Below, in pieces: positions 59,372 through 64,000 of a stretch of DNA of 64,000 nt. The stretch is from positions 2,597,685 through 2,661,684 of the forward strand of contig JAUJYN010000015.1 in assembly GCA_030737835.1 (NCBI GenBank). Direction: 5' to 3'. The number at the start of each line of letters is the position of its first letter. The first letter of the stretch is position 1. Source of the DNA: Acorus gramineus (taxonomy: Eukaryota > Streptophyta > Magnoliopsida > Acorales > Acoraceae). The notes under the pieces are model-generated. The model worked only from the letters and a program-made list of their open reading frames with translations. It did no database searches and was not told where the DNA came from. The position numbers and the translations under genes are program-made.

Positions 59372-60076
59372 ATGGATCCAAACCCCGAACAGTTTCCCAT
59401 CGTCTCATACGTCCTCTCCCGCATCAAATCCACCCGCCATGACTACTCCCCCGTCGATCCCGACATCGAACAGCCCCCTCCGCCGTCCGATCGCGGTCGG
59501 ACGGCCCTGGAGATGATGCCCCGCCTCAACGACCCCTCCGTCATGGCTTCCATGGCAGACGCCGTCGCTGAAGTCGTCAAGCTGAGGTCCCTCCTCCAGG
59601 TCCTCGGCGACCGCCCCGACCACGAGTCCGTCGACGCCGCGATGAGGAAGATCGCGGAGTCCGAGGCGGCGCTGTCGAGGCGGCTCGAGGAGATCGTGCT
59701 GTCGCCCCGGCCGGAGGGGTCCGACCGGATGGGGTGGCGGACGCGACAGGCGGAGGCGGAGAGGGCGGCGAGGGAGGAGGCGGAGAGGGAGAGGGGTTTG
59801 TACAGGGCGGTGGTGCAGCTGGAGGGGATGCACGCAGAGTATGAGGAGCTGTTGAGGCAGGCGGAGAAGAGGCTTGTGAAGATCTATGGTTCGGCGGAGG
59901 GGGCGGAGGAAACGGTGGAGGTGGATGAGGAGGTGGTGGAGATATTGAGGGAGGGTTCTGTGACGGATTGCTTGGAGAGGGTGGAGTTGTCTGGGCGGCA
60001 GCTGAGATTTCTGCCGGAGGCATTTGGGAGGCTCAGAGGGCTGGTGGTGATGAATCTGTCAAATAATCAGTTGACG
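59372..60076 (+). CDS. Plant intracellular Ras-group-related LRR protein (PIRL), exon 1
   Basis: The 235 codons start MDPNPEQFPIVSYVLSRI, the N-terminus characteristic of the PIRL1/PIRL9 branch of plant LRR proteins. Then follow a proline-rich patch (about residues 34-41), MPRLNDPSVMASMADAV (50-66), a RPDHESVDAAMRKI segment (80-94) and a charged, coiled-coil-like helical region (about 85-170, rich in E, R and A). The first LRR begins near residue 209 with VELSGRQLRFLPEAFGRLRGL and NLSNNQLT. Homology stops at LT and is followed by GTTAGG (from 60077), a good splice donor that leaves a phase-0 junction; the remaining LRR exons were not found in the window. PIRL proteins are cytoplasmic LRR proteins; in Arabidopsis PIRL1 and PIRL9 act redundantly in pollen development. 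The exon is very GC-rich, unlike its AT-rich surroundings. The start is supported by family agreement from residue 1. Confidence 0.88.
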
Positions 60077-63000
60077 GTTAGGATCTTTGACTATCTCTTG
60101 TTACTTAACAATACTCATGGGATTAATAGTAGGAATGTTTGATTCCATTATTAATTTGCATTTTCTGTATTTTTTGTGTGTGTATGTTTCATTAATTTCA
60201 TTTAACAAAATTGGATTAACTATTTATGTGATTATGCATGTCTCATTTAGCCTGTGGATTCATGGGATTTGGAAATTGTTGACCCTTTGTCCAATATGAT
60301 AATGCATTAAGACAAATGAAATGTTTTATTTTTAAAAATTTAATATATCAATCATGATGTCTTTGACTTTCAAATCATGTTCTTGTAAAAAGTGATGCGT
60401 CTTATCTTGTCTTTTAAATCTTTCGAATCAGTGAAATTTGATAGTTGAGGTTAAGTGGCGTTTTGGTTAGCCATACCCTAAACCAGGATTTCCTAAATCT
60501 CATGCCATCAACTGACCTTCATAACATATCTTGCACTCTGCATATGATATCAGCAGCAGTTCCACTTTGGAAACTCAGTATTGTTAAGATATTTGGCTTC
60601 ATCTTGTGTATGTTTAGTTAAGTCTGTTGGTTATTAAAAAAATATATGTATTTGCCCTGAATCTGCATGCAAAAAATCATAAATGATTCGATGTTAAATA
60701 TCCGGAGTGTGGATACGGATATCAATGTGTCAGCTTCGACAAATATCTTAATCTGACATATATTGTAAATTATATTTTATATTATATATTGTTCAAATTC
60801 AATTATTTTACACTATTAATCTTCTTCTCTAAAATTCAAATAATTATTATATTGTCTTTGTATAATAGAAATCTTAATTTTAATTCTCACATCTCTCTAA
60901 TATGTCACCAAATCACTCAAACTGCTGTTTTTGATGTCCCAAGTATTTTTGAGGCCTTTCTTTGACAAAAAGGTGAGAGCATACAACTTGTAATTTTACA
61001 GTAAGTAAGCTTATATGGAGAGCGATATAAGAAAGAAAGGCAAAAAGAAAAAAGGGAGAAAATGGGAGATAAGCAATATCCACTACATGAAATGAAACTA
61101 GTAAAAACAGAAAAAACATCATATAATAGAATCATGTTCAGCAGTATTCTCTACCACCAACAACAAAAGGATTCTTGAGGTCATATATTCATAAAAACCA
61201 GCTTTTTGAAAACTGGACTGAAATTGATGGTCTGACTTCCTGCTGGTCTGATTTTTCTAACAACCAGAGATCCTAATCAATTGAAAAGGGAAATCCAAAC
61301 CAGACAGGTCAAATGAAGTTTACAAGTTGAAGTGTTGTTTAATGATTTTTTCAAATAATGTTGGTTTGTCAAGAAGAATGCATTTTATTGAAAGTTTACA
61401 ATGTACTTGTCCCAAAATGTCGATAATTAAAAGAAGATTCCTTTTAGTGAATTGGTGGTGTTACTGGTGTATTTCATTTCTGTTTCTCCATCTTCTATTT
61501 AAACTATTCTAGGTTGGATTTAATGATGAAATATAGCCTTTACTAGTGCTAGATTCCATGCCATGTCCTTTGAGATTCCATTCCTTCTTGTTCTACTGCC
61601 AAGATTGACTTTTCTATTTTTGGATTATGATATTTGGTGCAATAAATTTCCATTGGATACTGGATAACATAATATTCATTCTTTTTCTCTAACCTCCATC
61701 AATTAAAGTATTTTCTCTTTTCCTTTTTTTTGTTTCAAGTCTTGTGCCTTGCAGATTATTGTCATTTTAAAAAAACAAGAATTGAAAAATCTGACTTCAA
61801 GAATGTTTGTTTTTTCAAAAATCACTCATTAAAGAAATTTAGATTCTATATGTTCATATAACTGTCATCTCTCATCAACTCAGGTTTCTTGATTTTTTTC
61901 TCTCTTTTATTTGGCAAATTTTCCATAAAGTAGTTTTAATTACATAAACATTCCCAGTATTTGGTGAATACATATTTCATACATTTACATAACTATATTT
62001 CATAACTTGTAATCAGCCAAGTAGAAAAATTCAGCTTCACATGTTTTTGTTGCACATCCAATGCCTAATTGACCTTCTTAGCTTTTGATTACTGGTCCCT
62101 TATCAAGCGGCTTTCCACAAATCTGGACACCCTCTCCCTTGATTCATGTGCTGCTCAGGAATAAGACAGAACTCTCCTTACTTTGTGATCTAGCTATTGG
62201 AAATGCTCCCATTGATGGGGATCCCATTTAGTCCCTGAGTTGTGGGTTGTGTGAGTCTGACACCTTGGTTATGTATATGAATTTAGGATTTTTCTTTGTG
62301 TTTATTTAACATATTGCATCCATCCATTCATTGATCTTTGAATGATTGGTATCCACCTAGTAAGATGTCTGCAGTTTTAAAGTGTAAGCCCTAGGGATGT
62401 TGTTTGGGGACTTTTGGATCTTTTTGAACATTTGAAGCCTTTGCTTCATCTTCTTCCCTAAGTAAGGTTGAGAGTTTCATTCTCCATTGTTTGGAGGAGA
62501 AAATCTTGCTTGTGATTGGTGCAAGCCAAGCATAATTAGAGGTTATCGATTCTTATTGTGTTTTCTGCATTATTTATACTCTCTTCATTGTCACCTCTCT
62601 CACCTCTTGTGTAGACCAAACCAGGATATTTTGTGCCGACACTGACTCCCTGTTACATTTAATCCACCAGTCAACACCCACCCCATCTTTCAAGATGTTT
62701 CATCCATTCGTTTCTTCAAACTCCATACCTTCTGGAAAAACGTCATTTGAATAAAAGTATAATAAAAGCCCTATGAGTCAGGAGTTTTTTTTTTTTTTTT
62801 TTGGGTGATTAAAACCCAATATTAGTTGGAAACACCCACAACCCTTTTGCATCATAGAAGCTCAAGGGGATTCAAACTCAACGTTTATGAGGAGCAAACC
62901 TATATCTCGAGCCAAAGAGCCACCTTGTGTTGGTTGTTTTGATTCATCAAGAGAGGGGTATTGGACATATCTAACTAAAAGAAAGACCTTTTTTCTTTCT

Positions 63001-64000
63001 TAAATCTGTTGCTACTAGATTTGCTCCCAGGGATTATTGTTGAAACCACCTTTAATGGTTCTTTTGCTGATAACACAGGATTTTACTTAAGTAGAAGATG
63101 GGCGACCTTCATTTTATTTTCTCATGTATTCTCTTTTTTCTTTTTCAAATCTGTTGCAACCCCTCACTGACAAATTGCATGAATACATATTGGATCGATG
63201 TAAAATTGAGAGGCTGTTGTGGATAGGTAGGATGTCTTATTGGAAATATGTTATACTTGGTCATTCCTGTTGTCACTTTTGCAAATTGAACATGTTTTAA
63301 TTTTTTTTTTTATTATTTATTTATTTTTAGTATGTGTCTAATGAAGTACATGTTTTCTCAAGAAATGAAATACATACATGAATTATTTGAATGCATAAAT
63401 TTTTACATTTTTTTTTTTTTTTTTTGTAATAGAGTGTACACGAATATACCATGTTAGGTGATATTATATATTGTGTAGGTGATGTGGTGTATGCAGGAAT
63501 GATTGCAGAAGTTTCTAAGCATAACAGTGAGTCTTATACATTCCATTTTAGTCTTGACTTTTCTAGGTTTCATGGTTAACAAAACACCAGTTTCGAATAA
63601 TTGGATGCATCACAACTAATAATTGTAAAAAGAATAGAGCTCCAAAGATGATGGCACATTGCAGTTTGCTACATTTCCATATGAGTTGTTACTTGCAAGG
63701 TTAACTTATTCCTTGGACTGGAAATAGGAATGATCATCTTCAGGTGGACATTTAAACAATATATACTTACTTTATATGACAACCTTTTGTAAAATATGCT
63801 AGTTGATCTTTTGTGTGTGTGTAAAATTTTAAACCCAATGTTAGCATAAGATGGAGAGCTGAGTATATGCCTCCAATGCGTGCAAAATTTTGAAGTGCTT
63901 ATGAATTATTCATAACCATTGAATCACAGGACTGACACATTAGCTTCCCTTTGAGCATGTGAATTTGGGAACCATTGTATTACGAAATTCTGTTTGTGAA
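60077..64000 (+). other. Probable PIRL intron 1 (runs off the window)
   Basis: From the GTTAGG donor onward the sequence is AT-rich with no open frame resembling LRR repeats in any frame, so the next exon is probably beyond 64000. The stretch holds poly-T tracts (62785-62802 and 63408-63426), one SINE and otherwise unremarkable sequence. An alternative is that the gene is truncated after exon 1; the window cannot decide. Confidence 0.55.
62785..62926 (-). mobile_element. tRNA-derived SINE with poly-A tail
   Basis: On the minus strand the head reads GGTGGCTCTTTGGCTCGAG, a box A-like sequence. About 30 bp later comes GAGTTTGAATCCCC, a good RNA polymerase III box B. It ends in 18 A's (plus-strand T's 62785-62802). 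Size (about 140 bp), order and tail fit a plant tRNA-related SINE. No clear target duplication was seen, so it may be old or truncated at the head. Confidence 0.6.

Noticed and set aside
59405-60023. Minus-strand open frames of 142 and 148 residues opposite PIRL exon 1
   Set aside because: They are shadows of the GC-rich PIRL coding strand; the plus frame has clear family homology from its first residue.
62090-62660. A stretch in the probable intron that reads like a plant LTR on the minus strand (a TATAAATA-like box and a TGTCGGCACA-like start)
   Set aside because: No paired LTR, primer site or target duplication was seen, so it is left unassigned.
62785-63426. Poly-T runs as possible terminators
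   Set aside because: The first is the SINE A tail in reverse and the second is a simple homopolymer in intron DNA.
63495-63530. A possible small exon ending in ACAGTGAGT with a TGCAG before it
   Set aside because: Splice-like signals alone; the 30-nt content does not resemble the expected LRR continuation of PIRL.

Overview
The window is plant nuclear DNA, almost certainly from a flowering plant. It holds long-LTR Ty3/gypsy chromovirus elements with tRNA-iMet primer sites, a Helitron helicase ghost, Mutator-type MITEs, a tRNA-derived SINE, and the first exon of a PIRL (plant intracellular Ras-group-related LRR) gene. The very GC-rich PIRL exon is compatible with a monocot but does not prove it. 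Nothing bacterial, organellar or CRISPR-like was seen.

Layout. (1) About 1-51337 is a stack of nested LTR elements in two LTR families. Family I starts TGTTATATATGTGTCAC and family II starts TGTTRTGYCTGTGTCATTTG; both end GGGCGTGACA. TE-A (minus, <1..8243) sits in a family II LTR fragment (8244-9563). Next comes a minus-strand gag/protease block of another Ty3/gypsy lineage (9564 to about 11224). From about 11225 an old family II LTR runs to 51337, cut into three pieces. It was hit by a solo LTR of its own family (13650-17205) and by TE-B (17654-50890, flanked by GGTTT on both sides). TE-B was itself hit three times: by a solo LTR in its 5' LTR (20124-23165, TATCG duplication) and by two shorter elements in its 3' LTR, TE-C (29342-39338) and TE-D (40162-50117, GTCTT duplication). 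The order of insertion can be read from these duplications. (2) 51338 to about 54010 is a decayed Helitron Rep/helicase on the minus strand with a 272-bp Mutator-type MITE inserted in it. (3) About 54010-59230 is AT-rich intergenic DNA with a 242-bp tandem duplication and a 957-bp near-perfect palindromic element. (4) 59372-60076 is PIRL exon 1 on the plus strand, with a TATA-like box and a short upstream ORF; the rest of the window looks like its first intron and carries one SINE.

The only host gene supported here is PIRL. TE-B has a near-complete gag-pol reading region and could once have supplied protein. TE-C and TE-D have intact ends but shrunken bodies with little coding capacity, so they were probably moved in trans. 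The most unusual signals are shared by all the LTRs: a long CpG-saturated low-complexity zone, a conserved 36-39 nt island bracketed by splice-like signals, a hairpin near the 3' end with apparent compensatory changes, and a roughly 120-bp module found both in LTRs and in element bodies.
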